From JADKIH01 sp031417395 (GTDB lineage: Bacteria > Bacteroidota > Bacteroidia > AKYH767-A > 2013-40CM-41-45): a stretch of DNA of 64,000 nucleotides. Positions 63,810 through 64,000 of the stretch are shown here, piece by piece. Numbering within the stretch: the first letter of the stretch is position 1; each line of letters begins with the position of its first letter. The translations under genes were made by a program, and so were the position numbers. A model generated the notes under the pieces. It saw only the letters and a program-made list of their open reading frames with translations. It did no database searches and was not told the origin of the DNA. The DNA lies in NCBI GenBank assembly GCA_031417395.1, contig JANOVM010000057.1:1-64000 (forward strand). Reading direction: 5' to 3'.

Positions 63810-64000
63810 ATGGAAAAGAATCCAATAAAATCATTTGAAAGTTTGAAAGGTCAGGAAGTAGATGGTCAAAATGTAAAGGGTGGTTTCAGCTTAATTCGCA
63901 ACGAAGATAATGCCGGCCACTACCATGTAGTTAATTTTGATCGTGCCATGCACAATGCTCTTGATGATGCAAGACATCATGGATTTAAGAAGGCAACTTT
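63810..64000 (+). CDS. Putative Gly-Gly leader peptide gene (3' end outside window)
   Basis: The 63 visible codons start MEKNPIKSFESLKGQEVDGQ and continue NVKGG, followed by FSLIRNEDNAGHYHVVNFD and a His-rich HNALDDARHHGFKKAT. The short charged N-terminus ending in Gly24-Gly25, with hydrophobic Val at -4, resembles double-glycine leaders cleaved by peptidase-containing ABC exporters, as for bacteriocins and some RiPP precursors. The gene has a strong promoter and a long leader. The window ends before the stop, so length and identity are unknown. It may also be an ordinary small protein. Confidence 0.55.
   Translation, partial: MEKNPIKSFESLKGQEVDGQNVKGGFSLIRNEDNAGHYHVVNFDRAMHNALDDARHHGFKKAT

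Overview
The window comes from a low-GC Bacteroidota genome, probably a free-living member of the Chitinophagales/Sphingobacteriales type. The lineage call rests on three things: at least eleven predicted secreted proteins with type IX secretion (T9SS) type A C-terminal sorting domains, two with gliding-motility-associated (type B-like) C-termini, and several promoters of the Bacteroidota form TTG-N19/20-TAnnTTTG. No rRNA, tRNA, CRISPR array, integrase or intact transposase was found.

Layout. 0-2.6 kb is a scrap zone: two decayed REP-associated tyrosine transposase (RAYT) fragments, a REP-like palindromic repeat, a truncated PD-(D/E)XK nuclease gene and a small membrane protein. 2.6-25.4 kb is dominated by large secreted proteins (T9SS propeller-like proteins, a four-CHRD protein, a 1209-residue PKD protein). 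Among them lie a Pif1-like helicase with HRDC domain, tandem SIMPL-like proteins followed by an EamA transporter, and an AbiEii-type toxin-antitoxin pair. 25.7-29.7 kb is a compact copper-response locus, all on the minus strand: an AraC-type regulator with an N-terminal CxxC metal-binding-like domain, a 52-residue 12-cysteine metallothionein-like peptide, a multicopper oxidase, an esterase-like lipoprotein and a beta-barrel protein. Two promoters in it share a 36-bp operator at an identical distance from an identical -7 box.

30.0-37.3 kb looks like an insertion. A methyltransferase gene is followed by about 6.5 kb holding two divergently transcribed members of an unrecognised CxxC-containing secreted family and a beta-propeller adenylate cyclase. 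The segment ends in a second, mostly synonymously diverged copy of the methyltransferase 3' end. 37.3-41.7 kb holds a TMTC-like membrane protein with TPRs, a phytanoyl-CoA dioxygenase-like protein and a PGM1-like ATP-grasp peptide ligase. 42.1-44.2 kb is a second metal-flavoured group: a His-rich PepSY-like lipoprotein, a cupredoxin-T9SS protein and an HMA protein with four spaced cysteines. 44.4-63.5 kb returns to secreted proteins (choice-of-anchor L/PKD, DUF4331, M43 metalloprotease, CotH with 225-bp tandem repeats), plus a J-domain-like protein, a POT peptide transporter and a single-domain response regulator. The window ends inside a small gene whose product has a Gly-Gly leader-like N-terminus, behind a near-consensus promoter.

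The two best candidates for undescribed biology are the copper regulon, whose operator arrangement can be read directly from the sequence, and the flanked CxxC-paralog/adenylate-cyclase segment.
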